This document shows, piece by piece, positions 33,307-43,483 of a stretch of 64,000 nucleotides of DNA. Under the pieces are notes generated by a model. That model had not been told where the DNA came from. It saw only the letters and a program-made list of their open reading frames with translations, and made no database searches. The stretch covers positions 124,001-188,000 of the forward strand of contig NZ_FTOH01000001.1 of the NCBI RefSeq assembly GCF_900156675.1, read 5' to 3'. Position numbers and translations under genes: made by a program. This stretch comes from Thalassolituus maritimus (lineage in GTDB: Bacteria; Pseudomonadota; Gammaproteobacteria; Pseudomonadales; Oceanobacteraceae). Each line of letters begins with the position of its first letter. Position 1 is the first letter of the stretch.

Positions 33307-33695
33307 ACGCTAGGGATAGTCGGGTTGCGCTCTTCAGGCGGCACTTCGCTGGTCTGGTTTTCTTCGCTGAACTCTTCGGGCGGCAGCTCACCACTGTAGT
33401 GGCTGTAAAGTGCGGCGTCGTCGAAGTGCAGTGTGACCTGATAGCGTTTGGTGATTTTATCTCTCACTTCCAGGGTGTAGATGTAGTTCCAACGCTGATC
33501 TGAAAATGGGTTTCTCGCGACAGGGTTGCCCATCAGATAGATGACCTGGCGTTCAGTCATACCGGACTCCAGCTGATCCAACATGTCCTGGGTAACGATA
33601 TTGCCCTGTTGAACGTTGAGTTTGTAGACGCCTGGGAAGGTACAGCCGGAAAGGGTTGCAAAACCCAGTAATCCAGTCAGAATTAAAGCTCGCAT
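33297..33695 (-). CDS. bamE: Outer membrane assembly lipoprotein BamE
   Basis: A 132-residue lipoprotein with signal peptide and lipobox (LGFATLSGC, lipidated Cys18), then the SmpA/OmlA fold: VYKLNVQQGNIVTQDMLDQL, GMTERQVIYLMGNPV and WNYIYTLEVRD. BamE is a subunit of the BAM complex that inserts beta-barrel proteins. The acidic C-terminal extension (about 25 residues) is longer than in E. coli. It is divergent from fur, the usual arrangement. Confidence 0.92.
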   Translation of the reverse strand: MRALILTGLLGFATLSGCTFPGVYKLNVQQGNIVTQDMLDQLESGMTERQVIYLMGNPVARNPFSDQRWNYIYTLEVRDKITKRYQVTLHFDDAALYSHYSGELPPEEFSEENQTSEVPPEERNPTIPSVEE

Positions 33696-33784
33696 AGTCA
33701 GGGTTAAATCCGGGCATTAGTTATTAAGAATGGACGGGATGATACCTGATCACCCCATCCACTGTGAAATGATAGAGGAATACC

Positions 33785-34189
33785 GTGTCAGAACAGAACA
33801 TGGAACTTCGTAAAGCGGGCCTGAAGGTCACGCTGCCCCGAGTCAAAATTCTCAGCATTCTTGAGAGCAACCCAGAAGCGCACATGAGTGCTGAAGATGT
33901 GTATCGTTCATTGATCGACGCGGGCGAAGACGTGGGTCTTGCCACTGTTTATCGTGTACTGACTCAGTTTGAAAGTGCGGGGCTGGTTGAGCGTCACAAC
34001 TTCGATGGCGGCCATTCTGTATTCGAGCTTGCTCGTGGAGAGCATCACGATCACATGGTGAACGTCGAAGATGGCACTGTGATTGAGTTCTCTAACGAAC
34101 AGATCGAACGCTTGCAGCACGAAATCGCGGAACAGCATGGTTTCGATCTCGTTGATCACAGCCTGGTACTGTACGTTCGCAAGAAGTGA
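33785..34189 (+). CDS. fur: Ferric uptake regulator Fur
   Basis: A 134-residue Fur with winged helix (LKVTLPRVKILSILE, GLATVYRVLTQFESAGLVER) and the metal-binding region HHDHMVNVEDGTVIEF. The start is GTG 33785, six bases after GAGGA. It represses iron uptake genes when bound to Fe(II). The protein contains no cysteine at all: the usual CxxC pairs of the structural zinc site are replaced, for example by VEDG. Residual regulatory sites could use histidine and carboxylate ligands. Confidence 0.95.
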   Translation: MSEQNMELRKAGLKVTLPRVKILSILESNPEAHMSAEDVYRSLIDAGEDVGLATVYRVLTQFESAGLVERHNFDGGHSVFELARGEHHDHMVNVEDGTVIEFSNEQIERLQHEIAEQHGFDLVDHSLVLYVRKK

Positions 34190-34221
34190 CGTCAGGCTGT
34201 TATTAGCAAGCACGATCAAAA

Positions 34222-34247
34222 AGAGCCGCAATTGCGGCTCTTTTTTA
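34222..34247. terminator. Bidirectional terminator between fur and recN
   Basis: AGAGCCGCAATTGCGGCTCT, a ten-pair palindrome flanked by A-run and T-run, lies between the convergent fur and recN stops. It can terminate both transcripts. Confidence 0.85.
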
Positions 34248-34286
34248 TATCTGCTTATACCTATTGATCCGTTATGAACCGGACAC

Positions 34287-35963
34287 TCAAGAACCTGCCA
34301 TGGCCAGCATTTCACCCGCATGAGCCAGCGTCTGTTGGGTGATTTCAACGCCGCCCAGCATGCGCGCCAGCTCTTCTTTACGCTGAGAGGTACTGAGCGT
34401 GCGGATACTGGTATGGGTAGCAGTGTCGCCACTTACTTTACTCACCTGAAAGTGATTGTGCGCCTGTGCCGCCACCTGAGGCTGGTGGGTCACACACATA
34501 ATCTGGGCCTGGCCGCCAAGCTCGCGCATCAGACGCCCGACACGTTCAGCAGTGCCACCGCCCACACCCACATCGACTTCATCGAAGATCAGGCATGGGG
34601 TATGAGACGTTGCTGCGGTGACGAACTGAAGCGCCAGGCTGATTCGTGAGAGTTCGCCACCGGAAGCAACTTTAGCCAGAGGGCCTGCGGGCATGCCAGG
34701 GTTAGTCTGCACTTCAAAGCCAACAAAGTTCAGCCCGTGTGGATTCAGGTCATCCTCAGACAACTCATCGCAGCGGGTTGTAAAGATGGCCTTGCCAAGG
34801 CCCAGAGAATCGAAGTGACTGCTTACTGCGCTGCTCAGTGTGCTGGCCGCTTTCTGACGCTTATCCGACAGCTGCTGAGCGTCTTTCAGACAGGTCGCTC
34901 TGAGGTTGGCCACTTCTTCTTCCAATGCTTCAAGGTCATCACCTGACAGGCTCGTTGCTTCCAATGCCGCTTCCTGTTCCTGCCAGTGTGCATAAAGCGA
35001 CTCGGGGTGGATCTGATGTTTACGCGCCATGCTGTACAGTTCACTCAGGCGAGCATCGATCTGCTGCAAGCGATGTGGATTCATGTCAATGTTATCGAGA
35101 TACCGCTGCAGGGAGCTGGCCGCTTCGTCCAGCTGAATCTGGGCCTGATTCAACATGTCCCGGACTTCGTCGAGCAGGGGATGTGTATCATTGATGTTAT
35201 CGACTTCCTGCAGGGCCCGGTGAATCATCTGGCTGGCAGCATCGTCGCCGGAGTCTCCGCCGTTGCATACAATCATGGCCGACTGGCCACAGATCAAAGT
35301 GTTCTCTGCACCGGACAAACGCTTCTGTTCGAGCTCTAGGTCACTAAGTTCGTCCTCTTTCAGGTCCAGTTCACGTAATTCACTCACCTGATACTCAAGC
35401 AGTTGTCTTTGCGCCAGAAGTTCGCTACTGGATTCGCGCAGTGTCTGTAAGCGCTTCTCTTCTTTTTTCCAGGCTGAAAATCCACGGCGAACCGTCCCTG
35501 CGAGCGGGTTTAGCCCTGCATAGGCATCGAGAATGTCGCGTGCGGCGTCTTTTTCCAGCAACCGTTGATGCGCGTGTTGTGAATGAATGCCGATGAGGTG
35601 CTGCCCAAGATCACGAAGGTCGGCTGCAGACACCGGACGGCCGTTCACATAACCACGCGAACGACCTTCTGCAGAAATGACCCGACGAAGTATGACGTTA
35701 TCGTCGTCGGTAGGGAGTTCATGCTGCCTGAGCCACTCCAGTGCGGCGGTATTAGTAGAGAAAGTAGCCGCGACATCGGCTTTATCCTGCCCCTGTCGTA
35801 CCGCTCCGGCTTCTGCACGTTGCCCCAGTGTCAGGCCCAGTGCACCCAGCAGAATAGACTTGCCGGCGCCGGTCTCACCGGTGATAACCGTCATGCCTTG
35901 AGAGAAATCGAGCTCCATATGCTCAATCAGGGCGAACTGATGAATCGACAGTGAGGTCAGCAT
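34287..35963 (-). CDS. recN: DNA repair protein RecN
   Basis: A 558-residue SMC-like ATPase: Walker A GETGAGKS near residue 30, coiled coils in the middle, signature ASGGELSRISLAL and Walker B CLIFDEVDVGVGG near residue 460. RecN supports double-strand break repair by bridging DNA. Normal length. Tandem LexA-type sites lie 16 bases upstream of the start, so it should be strongly SOS-induced, as in E. coli. Confidence 0.95.
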   Translation of the reverse strand: MLTSLSIHQFALIEHMELDFSQGMTVITGETGAGKSILLGALGLTLGQRAEAGAVRQGQDKADVAATFSTNTAALEWLRQHELPTDDDNVILRRVISAEGRSRGYVNGRPVSAADLRDLGQHLIGIHSQHAHQRLLEKDAARDILDAYAGLNPLAGTVRRGFSAWKKEEKRLQTLRESSSELLAQRQLLEYQVSELRELDLKEDELSDLELEQKRLSGAENTLICGQSAMIVCNGGDSGDDAASQMIHRALQEVDNINDTHPLLDEVRDMLNQAQIQLDEAASSLQRYLDNIDMNPHRLQQIDARLSELYSMARKHQIHPESLYAHWQEQEAALEATSLSGDDLEALEEEVANLRATCLKDAQQLSDKRQKAASTLSSAVSSHFDSLGLGKAIFTTRCDELSEDDLNPHGLNFVGFEVQTNPGMPAGPLAKVASGGELSRISLALQFVTAATSHTPCLIFDEVDVGVGGGTAERVGRLMRELGGQAQIMCVTHQPQVAAQAHNHFQVSKVSGDTATHTSIRTLSTSQRKEELARMLGGVEITQQTLAHAGEMLAMAGS

Positions 35964-35978
35964 ACGACATCCTCTGAT

Positions 35979-36009
35979 CTGAATGTATATACAGTGTTTT
36001 TATATACAG
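35979..36009 (-). promoter_or_regulatory. Tandem LexA boxes upstream of recN
   Basis: CTGAATGTATATACAG (35979-35994) fits CTG-N10-CAG. GTGTTTTTATATACAG (35994-36009) is a near match abutting it. E. coli recN also has multiple LexA sites. Confidence 0.75.
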
Positions 36010-36057
36010 TGTCGATTCCTGTCAAGGTGTTTTCCATGATCAGGGATTGAAAACAGG

Positions 36058-36088
36058 GGTTGAACTGACAACGGCTGGCCCCATATAG
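36058..36088 (+). promoter_or_regulatory. Sigma-32 heat-shock promoter of grpE
   Basis: GGTTGAAC, 13 bases, then CCCCATATA: a good match to the RpoH promoter (CTTGAAA and CCCCATNT), about 42 bases before the grpE ATG. Confidence 0.7.
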
Positions 36089-36129
36089 CCGACAGCGATA
36101 TGAATTAAGACCGATGACAGAGGTGACTG

Positions 36130-36702
36130 ATGTCTGAAGAACAGAAACCCCAGGAAGAAATTCTGGAAGAAACTGCCGAACAGGAAACGCTCGAAGACGC
36201 TGATGTAGAGGCAGAAGCTCCGGCTGATGCTGAGCTGGAAGCTGCCCGTGCGGAAGTGGCAGAAGCCAAAGATCAGGTACTGCGTGTGCAGGCTGAAATG
36301 CAGAATGTTCGCCGTCGTGCAGAGCAGGACGTTGAGAAAGCGCACAAGTTTGCTGTCGAGAAGTTCGCCAACGAAATGTTGACCGTTGTCGATAATCTGG
36401 AGCGCGGTCTGGCTGCTGCGCCGGAAGAAGAGGCGACCAAAGCGATCCGTGAAGGTATGGAAATGACCCTTTCCGGCTTAATCAGTTCGCTTGAACGCTT
36501 CAAAGTTGAACAGGTAAACCCGGAAGGCGAGCCTTTCAACCCAGAGCTACATCAGGCAATGAGCATGGTCGAAAATGCAGAGCTGGCGCCAAACACAGTC
36601 ATGGCCGTGATGCAGAAGGGCTACACCCTGAATGGCCGTCTGTTACGCCCAGCGATGGTGATGGTCAGCAAAGGCGCCGCTCAGATCGACGAGAATGCCT
36701 GA
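36130..36702 (+). CDS. grpE: Nucleotide exchange factor GrpE
   Basis: A 190-residue protein. An acidic Glu-rich N-terminus and a long coiled coil ([20 protein letters not shown]) are followed by the C-terminal beta wing ([19 protein letters not shown]). GrpE dimers release ADP from DnaK. It is preceded by a sigma-32 promoter and followed by dnaK, which has its own heat-shock promoter. Confidence 0.95.
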   Translation: MSEEQKPQEEILEETAEQETLEDADVEAEAPADAELEAARAEVAEAKDQVLRVQAEMQNVRRRAEQDVEKAHKFAVEKFANEMLTVVDNLERGLAAAPEEEATKAIREGMEMTLSGLISSLERFKVEQVNPEGEPFNPELHQAMSMVENAELAPNTVMAVMQKGYTLNGRLLRPAMVMVSKGAAQIDENA

Positions 36703-36722
36703 TAAAAAGTATGGATTAAGGT

Positions 36723-36751
36723 CTTGAAAGCAAAAAACGTGACCTTATATA
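36723..36751 (+). promoter_or_regulatory. Sigma-32 heat-shock promoter of dnaK
   Basis: CTTGAAA (36723-36729), 13 bases, CCTTATATA (36743-36751). The -35 is a perfect RpoH consensus; the -10 has two changes. It lies 75 bases before the dnaK start. Confidence 0.7.
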
Positions 36752-36826
36752 GCTAACAACGACAGATAACGCTGTTTTTACAAAGTTTCAGATAGCCGCA
36801 GCAGGCGGCAAATTGGAGATTCAATT

Positions 36827-38743
36827 ATGGGTAAAATTATTGGTATCGACCTCGGCACCACTAACTCATGTGTTGCGATTATGGACGGTGACAAGGCGCG
36901 TGTTATTGAGAACGCCGAAGGTGATCGTACAACCCCTTCTATCATCGCTTATACCGACGACGAGACTCTGGTTGGTCAGTCTGCAAAACGTCAGGCTGTT
37001 ACTAATCCACAGAACACGCTGTTCGCAGTTAAGCGTCTGATCGGTCGTCGCTTCAAAGACGACGTCGTTCAGAAAGACATCAAAATGGTGCCTTACAAAA
37101 TCATCGAAGCGGGCAACGGTGATGCGTGGGTTGAAGTGAAAGGCGAAAAGTTTGCGCCACCACAGGTATCTGCAGAAGTTCTGAAGAAAATGAAGAAAAC
37201 TGCAGAAGATTACCTGGGTGAGCCAGTAACTGAAGCGGTGATCACTGTACCAGCATACTTCAACGATTCTCAGCGTCAGGCAACCAAAGACGCCGGTAAG
37301 ATCGCGGGCCTTGAAGTTAAGCGTATTATTAACGAGCCAACTGCAGCGGCACTGGCGTACGGTATCGACAAGCAGGCGGGTGACCGTACTATCGCGGTAT
37401 ACGACCTGGGTGGTGGTACATTCGATATCTCTATCATCGAAGTTGCGGACGTAGACGGCGAGAAGCAGTTTGAAGTTCTGGCGACCAATGGTGACACCTT
37501 CCTCGGTGGTGAAGACTTTGACCTGCGTTTGATCGAATACCTGGCAGATGAATTCAAGAAAGAAAGCGGCATCGACCTGCACAACGATCCGCTGGCCCTG
37601 CAGCGTCTGAAAGAAGCCGCAGAAAAAGCGAAAGTTGAGCTGTCTTCAAGCCAGCAGACTGACGTAAACCTGCCGTACATCACAGCAGATGCGTCTGGTC
37701 CTAAGCACCTTAACGTCAAAGTGACCCGCGCTAAGCTGGAGTCTCTGGTAGAAGAGCTGGTTAAGCGTTCACTCGAGCCTTGCCGCACTGCACTGGCGGA
37801 TGCTGATCTGAGTGCGTCAGAAATCGACGAAGTGATCCTGGTCGGTGGTCAGACTCGTATGCCAATGGTTCAGAAGGCGGTTTCTGAGTTCTTCGGCAAA
37901 GAACCACGTAAGGATGTTAACCCGGATGAAGCAGTTGCTGTCGGTGCATCGATTCAGGGTGCGGTACTGTCTGGCGACGTGAAAGACGTACTGCTGCTCG
38001 ACGTAACACCACTGACACTGGGTATTGAAACCATGGGTGGCGTAGCCACGCCGGTGATTGAGAAAAACACCACGATTCCTACTAAGAAGTCGCAGGTATT
38101 CTCAACCGCAGAAGACAACCAGACCGCGGTAACCATTCACGTGGTACAGGGTGAGCGTAAGCAGGCTGCTCAGAACAAGTCACTGGGTCGTTTCGACCTG
38201 GCAGACATTCCGCCAGCAGCACGTGGTATGCCACAGATTGAAGTGACCTTCGACATCGACGCCAACGGTATTCTGAACGTTAGCGCGAAAGACAAGGCGA
38301 CTGGCAAAGAGCAGTCCATCGTGATTAAAGCGAACTCGGGTCTGAGCGACGAAGAGATCGAGAAGATGGTGTCTGACGCGGAAGCAAACGCTGAAGCGGA
38401 TAAGAAGTTCGAAGAAATGGTTCAGGTTCGCAACACAGCGGATGGTCTGATCCACGCGACTCGTAAGACACTGGAAGAAGCCGGCGATAAAGCGACCGAT
38501 GATGAGAAATCAGCCATCGAAGCAGCCATCGCTGACCTGGAAGAAGCACTGAAAGGCGACGACAAAGACAACATCGAAGCCAAAACCAATGCTCTGACAG
38601 AAGCGTCTTCATCTCTGGCGCAGAAGCTTTACGCAGAGCAGGCAGCACAGGCGGAAGCAGCCGGTGGTGCAGAGCAGGCGGACAGCAGCGCTCAAGATGA
38701 CGATGTAGTTGATGCTGAGTTCGAAGAAGTTAAAGACAAGTAA
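36827..38743 (+). CDS. dnaK: Chaperone DnaK (Hsp70)
   Basis: A 638-residue Hsp70: [16 protein letters not shown] at the N-terminus, [27 protein letters not shown] in the ATPase domain, a substrate-binding domain and the C-terminal EEVKDK that binds co-chaperones. Codon use is strongly biased, as in highly expressed genes. GGAG lies eight bases before ATG 36827. It works with DnaJ and GrpE encoded on each side. Confidence 0.98.
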   Translation: MGKIIGIDLGTTNSCVAIMDGDKARVIENAEGDRTTPSIIAYTDDETLVGQSAKRQAVTNPQNTLFAVKRLIGRRFKDDVVQKDIKMVPYKIIEAGNGDAWVEVKGEKFAPPQVSAEVLKKMKKTAEDYLGEPVTEAVITVPAYFNDSQRQATKDAGKIAGLEVKRIINEPTAAALAYGIDKQAGDRTIAVYDLGGGTFDISIIEVADVDGEKQFEVLATNGDTFLGGEDFDLRLIEYLADEFKKESGIDLHNDPLALQRLKEAAEKAKVELSSSQQTDVNLPYITADASGPKHLNVKVTRAKLESLVEELVKRSLEPCRTALADADLSASEIDEVILVGGQTRMPMVQKAVSEFFGKEPRKDVNPDEAVAVGASIQGAVLSGDVKDVLLLDVTPLTLGIETMGGVATPVIEKNTTIPTKKSQVFSTAEDNQTAVTIHVVQGERKQAAQNKSLGRFDLADIPPAARGMPQIEVTFDIDANGILNVSAKDKATGKEQSIVIKANSGLSDEEIEKMVSDAEANAEADKKFEEMVQVRNTADGLIHATRKTLEEAGDKATDDEKSAIEAAIADLEEALKGDDKDNIEAKTNALTEASSSLAQKLYAEQAAQAEAAGGAEQADSSAQDDDVVDAEFEEVKDK

Positions 38744-38762
38744 GGTCTGAGCTACCTGCGTT

Positions 38763-38848
38763 GCAGGGCCTGTGTTGGATTTTATTTCGGGATGCTCATG
38801 TACTGCTTGTACACTGCGCTCCCTCAATAAAATCCGCCTTGGCCCTGC
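38763..38848. repeat. Dispersed palindromic repeat, copy 1
   Basis: Nested inverted repeat: outer arms GCAGGGCC/GGCCCTGC, inner GGATTTTATT/AATAAAATCC, and a core TGCTCATGTACT...GTACACTGCGCT. It lies between dnaK and dnaJ. Four more copies of the core occur at 40,110-41,557. Confidence 0.75.
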
Positions 38849-38985
38849 GGCCTCGGTGACGCTCAGCTGAACCGGAAGACCTTAGCTTTCGGTTCAACTT
38901 GGCAGAATAAGTGGACGCGGCAACCAGTTTGCCGCGTTTTACTTCGTAGCGGAGCTGCGAAGCGGTTTTAATTAACAGGTGAATC

Positions 38986-40110
38986 ATGTCCAAGCGGGAT
39001 TATTACGAAGTTCTCGGTGTCAGCCGGGATGTCGACGCGAAGGAGCTGAAGAAGGCTTACCGTAAACTGGCGATGAAGTACCATCCGGACCGTAACCCGG
39101 ATGATAAAGATGCAGACGCTAAGTTTAAGGAAGCGACTGAAGCCTACGAAATTCTGGGTGACCAACAGAAGCGTGCCGCGTACGACCAGTATGGTCACGC
39201 AGGTGTCGACCCGAACGCCGGTGGCGGTGGTTTCGGTGGCGGCGGTGCTAACTTCAGCGACATCTTTGGCGATGTGTTCGGTGATATCTTTGGTGGCGGC
39301 GGTGGCCGGGGCGGTCGCGGTGGACCACAGCGTGGTTCTGATCTGCGTTACACCATGGAGCTTTCTCTCGAAGAAGCCGTACGCGGTATCGAGAAGAAAA
39401 TCCGTGTACCCACCCTGACAAGCTGTGAAACCTGTGATGGCTCAGGAGCCAAGCCAGGTACGTCACCTAAGACCTGTGGTACCTGCGGTGGTGCGGGTCA
39501 GGTGCGTATGCAGCAGGGTTTCTTCTCCGTTCAGCAGACTTGTCCGACCTGCCGTGGTCAGGGCACCATGATCGAAGATCCGTGCAACAGCTGTCACGGT
39601 CGCGGTGTGAAAGAAGAAACCAAAACGCTTTCAGTGAAAATTCCACCGGGCGTCGATACAGGTGATCGTATTCGTCTGTCAGGCGAAGGTGAAGCCGGTG
39701 CCATGGGTGGGCCAGCCGGTGACCTGTACGTTCAGGTGTCGGTGAAAGAGCATGAGTTGTTCCATCGTGATGGCCGTAACCTGTACTGTGATGTGCCAAT
39801 CAGCATCGTTGACGCAGCACTGGGTGGCGAGCTTGAAGTACCGACTCTTGATGGTCGCGTGAAGCTGAAGATCCCAGCCGAGACTCAGTCAGGCAAACTC
39901 TTTCGCTTGCGTGGGAAAGGCGTAACGCCAGTGCGTGGTGGTACCGCCGGTGATCTCCTCTGCCGTGTGCAGGTAGAAACGCCAGTGAACCTGACGAATG
40001 AGCAGAAAGATCTGCTGATGAAGTTTCAGGAGTCGCTGACAGGAGAAAAGCATTCGCCGCAGAAAAAATCGTGGTTTGAGGGTGTGAAACGCTTCTTCGA
40101 AGACATTTGA
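38986..40110 (+). CDS. dnaJ: Chaperone DnaJ (Hsp40)
   Basis: A 374-residue type I DnaJ: J domain with YHPDRNPDD, Gly/Phe-rich linker (GGGGFGGGG), four CxxCxGxG zinc repeats ([32 protein letters not shown]) and two C-terminal substrate domains. It delivers clients to DnaK and stimulates its ATPase. AGGTG precedes ATG 38986 by five bases. Confidence 0.97.
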   Translation: MSKRDYYEVLGVSRDVDAKELKKAYRKLAMKYHPDRNPDDKDADAKFKEATEAYEILGDQQKRAAYDQYGHAGVDPNAGGGGFGGGGANFSDIFGDVFGDIFGGGGGRGGRGGPQRGSDLRYTMELSLEEAVRGIEKKIRVPTLTSCETCDGSGAKPGTSPKTCGTCGGAGQVRMQQGFFSVQQTCPTCRGQGTMIEDPCNSCHGRGVKEETKTLSVKIPPGVDTGDRIRLSGEGEAGAMGGPAGDLYVQVSVKEHELFHRDGRNLYCDVPISIVDAALGGELEVPTLDGRVKLKIPAETQSGKLFRLRGKGVTPVRGGTAGDLLCRVQVETPVNLTNEQKDLLMKFQESLTGEKHSPQKKSWFEGVKRFFEDI

Positions 40111-40228
40111 TAGCTAACTGCGTTGCCGGAGCTTTGTTAAATCCGATCTGCGAGTGCTCACGTACTAAAGTACGCTCCGCGCTCTCGATCGAATTTGCCT
40201 TGCTCCACCTGCCTCGTTAACGCTATCA
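40110..40228. repeat. Dispersed palindromic repeat, copy 2
   Basis: Core TGCTCACGTAC-taaa-GTACGCTCCGC inside wider arms (GATAGCTAAC at the left, CGTTAACGCTATC at the right), starting at the dnaJ stop and ending with the TTTGCCTTG motif typical of the family. Confidence 0.65.
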
Positions 40229-40256
40229 ATTCATAAGCGGATACCTTTGTTAACTG

Positions 40257-40313
40257 AGAGGCCCGGAAATGCTCATGTATGACTTATACACTGCGCGTTT
40301 CCGGGCCTCTTTT
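40257..40313 (+). repeat. Dispersed palindromic repeat, copy 3, terminator-like
   Basis: AGAGGCCCGGAAA ... TTTCCGGGCCTCT, thirteen pairs enclosing the core TGCTCATGTAT...ATACACTGCGC, followed by TTTT. It probably ends the dnaJ transcript. Apart from copies 2 and 3, the 449-base gap from dnaJ to dapB shows no gene. Confidence 0.7.
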
Positions 40314-40445
40314 GCCTTGTACTGACTTCTTCGCCGACGGTCTGGAGCTTCGATGAGGTTGCCTCTATACAGTTTGTAGTAGCGCATCATATGCGCGAAC
40401 CAGTCTCGCCCTAGGGCTGATGTTTGCTAACCCAATGGCGTTTAG

Positions 40446-41363
<918 letters not shown>

Positions 41364-41380
41364 TTTCTGCGTGCTGAGCT

Positions 41381-41468
41381 CGCTGATACTGCGTTAAAAA
41401 CTTCCTCGGAATGCTCATGTACTACTAGTACACTCCGCTTCCTCATCAGTTTTTGCCTTGTTTCAGCG
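41381..41468. repeat. Dispersed palindromic repeat, copy 4
   Basis: Outer arms CGCTGA/TCAGCG, inner AAAAACT/AGTTTTT, core GGAATGCTCATGTACT...GTACACTCCGC, ending TTTTTGCCTTG. Directly after dapB. Confidence 0.75.
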
Positions 41469-41506
41469 TCGCTCAGGAACCCAGAGGGAAGTATCAGTTT
41501 CCCCAA

Positions 41507-41557
41507 GTCAGCGCGGAATGCTCATGTATTACCTATACATTCCGCTTCCTTGCTGAC
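41507..41557. repeat. Dispersed palindromic repeat, copy 5
   Basis: Arms GTCAGC/GCTGAC with core CGGAATGCTCATGTAT...ATACATTCCGC. Forty bases after copy 4. Confidence 0.75.
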
Positions 41558-41573
41558 GTTTGCCAAACACAAA

Positions 41574-41598
41574 AAAGGCCGCGATTGCGGCCTTTCTT
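41574..41598. terminator. Bidirectional terminator between dapB and the START-domain gene
   Basis: AAAGGCCGC-gatt-GCGGCCTTT, nine pairs with A-run before and TTTCTT after. It can serve the convergent dapB and START-domain transcripts. Confidence 0.8.
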
Positions 41599-41615
41599 AT
41601 ATCTGGTGATCAGGA

Positions 41616-42380
41616 TCAGTCATCGTTTGGATCGAGCGGATCACTGTCGTCCAGTTCGTCGATCTTGGCGAGTAGCGCTTTCAGACCTTCTTTATCTTTG
41701 GCAACACTCGACAGGTCGTCTGGAGTTGCGTCACTGAAATCGCGGTCGCCTTCTTCCAACAGGTCACGCATGCCGCTCAGTGTAACGTAGGGAGCGCGGC
41801 TGGATACGGCGTTTGCCAGCCATGAAGGCAGTCGCCCAGCGAGGTCAACGAACGTTGTGAAGCGTACTTTGGTCATGTCTTCACTGAGTGGTGTGATTTC
41901 GAACAGGTTCGAGAATTCGCGAATTTTGACCATGTTGTCATGCTCAGGGCCGATATCGTCGATGTTGCGGCTGCTGATGTAAATCACGTCGTTCTCGATC
42001 CATGATTTGCTTTTGATCGTTACGTAGCGGGCAGCGACGGGCCATACGCCCTTGTATTCCATGTAGCTGTATTCCGGCGGGACAGCCGCGCTGTCGCGAC
42101 AGAAGTAGACCCACTTGTGCAGGTCTTCCGGTGTATCGATGGTCAGCAGAATATTCAGCGCGGGCTCGTTAAGAATCACTTCACCGCGAAACTGTTTTAC
42201 GTCTGCTCCGGGGATTGCCCGGCGCCAGGTCGAAACTTCGCCCACCTCATCGCCTGAGGACGTGACTTCCCATGGGATGGAATCATCGATTTCTGTGACT
42301 TGTGGTTCAGCGTGTGCACTGAAAGGTATGGCTAGTAGCAATGCAGCGGCCGCCGCACAGGAAAACATTGCGCGTTTCAC
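41616..42380 (-). CDS. Secreted START-domain lipid-binding protein
   Basis: A 254-residue protein with a signal peptide (AAAAALLLAIPFSAHA), then a START fold: IPWEVTSSGDEVGEVSTWRR, a middle GVWPVAARYVTIKSKSW and RFTTFVDLAGRLPSWLANAV. Bacterial periplasmic START proteins are thought to bind lipids or aromatic ligands. The last 40 residues are acidic. It stands alone between dapB (convergent) and the HapR-like regulator upstream in the same direction, 124 bases apart. Confidence 0.75.
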   Translation of the reverse strand: MKRAMFSCAAAAALLLAIPFSAHAEPQVTEIDDSIPWEVTSSGDEVGEVSTWRRAIPGADVKQFRGEVILNEPALNILLTIDTPEDLHKWVYFCRDSAAVPPEYSYMEYKGVWPVAARYVTIKSKSWIENDVIYISSRNIDDIGPEHDNMVKIREFSNLFEITPLSEDMTKVRFTTFVDLAGRLPSWLANAVSSRAPYVTLSGMRDLLEEGDRDFSDATPDDLSSVAKDKEGLKALLAKIDELDDSDPLDPNDD

Positions 42381-42504
42381 GGTATGAGTCTCTTGTTGTG
42401 ATAATTTTTTAGTAGGTTAACCCCGAGAGGTCATGCTATGTAAGGTTGTTCTGGGCCGCAAGCGGAGAACACGCCACCTGTGTGGCGCGTTATAACCCTA
42501 GGGG

Positions 42505-43119
42505 TCAGGCAGGGCTTATGCCAAGTGTGTGGCTGAAGCCTCTTGATATGAGTTCGCGGATGGAAGATTCATCTTCTGCGTCAGGGCTGAAAACCATCAT
42601 TACAAGCATATGGGCATTGCCCAAGGCCCATCGGGCCCGATCATGAGCGGGCAGCCCAGGGGCCAGGCGCCCGTCATTAACGGCATTTTCTATTTGTGTC
42701 TCTATGAGGGACATCATCTGGCTCTGAAATTTCAGATAACGGGGCCAGGTGTCTTCGCGGACGGAAGAACTCCACTCCAGCCAGATTTTGAAATAGTCCG
42801 GATAGGTCTTACAGGCATGAATGATGGTTGTGATGCAATGATCCAGAACCTCTGCAGCACTGCCTGGTTTATCAACGGCGCTGACAGAGAGATTGATCAG
42901 ATAGTTTTCGACTTCGTCCAGTACTTCATCTACCAGTGCTTCCCGGGTGTTAAAGTAGTTGAAAACTGTAGCAACTGAGACTCCGGCCCGTTGAGCAATT
43001 TCAGTGTGCCCGGCCCGGCCGATACCGCGAAGAGCAAATACTGAAATAGCGTCTTTCATCAGTAGTTGTTTGCGCTTGGAAGGATTCAGTCTGCGGCGGA
43101 CGTGCGCTTCTCCATGCAT
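42505..43119 (-). CDS. HapR/LuxR-family TetR regulator
   Basis: A 204-residue TetR-type regulator. The DNA-binding part RRRLNPSKRKQLLMKDAISV, GIGRAGHTEIAQRAGVSVAT and VFNYFNTREALVDEVLDEV is nearly the HapR/LuxR/SmcR quorum-sensing master regulator consensus; the ligand domain keeps FKIWLEWSSSVREDTWP. ATG 43119 gives the usual family length; upstream in-frame ATG 43158 lacks a ribosome-binding site. Homologues control density-dependent programmes in Vibrio; targets here are unknown. Confidence 0.82.
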   Translation of the reverse strand: MHGEAHVRRRLNPSKRKQLLMKDAISVFALRGIGRAGHTEIAQRAGVSVATVFNYFNTREALVDEVLDEVENYLINLSVSAVDKPGSAAEVLDHCITTIIHACKTYPDYFKIWLEWSSSVREDTWPRYLKFQSQMMSLIETQIENAVNDGRLAPGLPAHDRARWALGNAHMLVMMVFSPDAEDESSIRELISRGFSHTLGISPA

Positions 43120-43276
43120 GGTCTGGCCCTGTATGTAGTTATTTTCCTGATGGGACATAATTATGGGGCAATGCTGATAAAAAAGGGAATACGTAAATAA
43201 CAAAACTTATACAATAGTATTAGTTTGTATCAGGTCTGTAAGTCCTGGCGTCAACGTCTGGTGGGATCAGCTCACG

Positions 43277-43305
43277 TGGACAATCGGTCAATATTTCTGT
43301 ATCAT
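43277..43305 (+). promoter_or_regulatory. Probable carAB promoter
   Basis: TGGACA, 17 bases, TATCAT: a sound sigma-70 promoter. It would start transcription near 43312, about 170 bases before the carA start, leaving room for the attenuator. Confidence 0.6.
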
Positions 43306-43366
43306 CCCGCGCAATTTACGTATGTACAGCGGACGCCAGTCACGCACTGTCAGAATTGATCCGGAA

Positions 43367-43404
43367 GCGGGATGGAGTCAGAAAAGTCACCATCCCGCTT
43401 TTTT
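43367..43404 (+). terminator. Attenuator-like terminator in the carA leader
   Basis: GCGGGATGG ... CCATCCCGC, nine perfect pairs and TTTTTT, oriented with carA. No plus-strand gene lies directly upstream (the neighbour is divergent), so it must act on the carA leader transcript. A 47-codon frame (ATG 43322) crosses it, as a leader peptide might. Confidence 0.75.
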
Positions 43405-43483
43405 ACGGCTCACGCTAGGACAGGCAGGCGTCAGCACGACGCATACTCTACCAGTTTTATCGTAAAATTTCGGGGAACGAGTC

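Noticed and set aside
36866-37582. Long antisense open frame inside dnaK
   Set aside because: It follows the codon bias of dnaK on the other strand; the sense gene is certain and no family resemblance exists.
43322-43465. 47-codon frame in the carA leader as an independent gene
   Set aside because: It crosses the terminator hairpin and has no good ribosome-binding site; it is only mentioned as a possible leader peptide.
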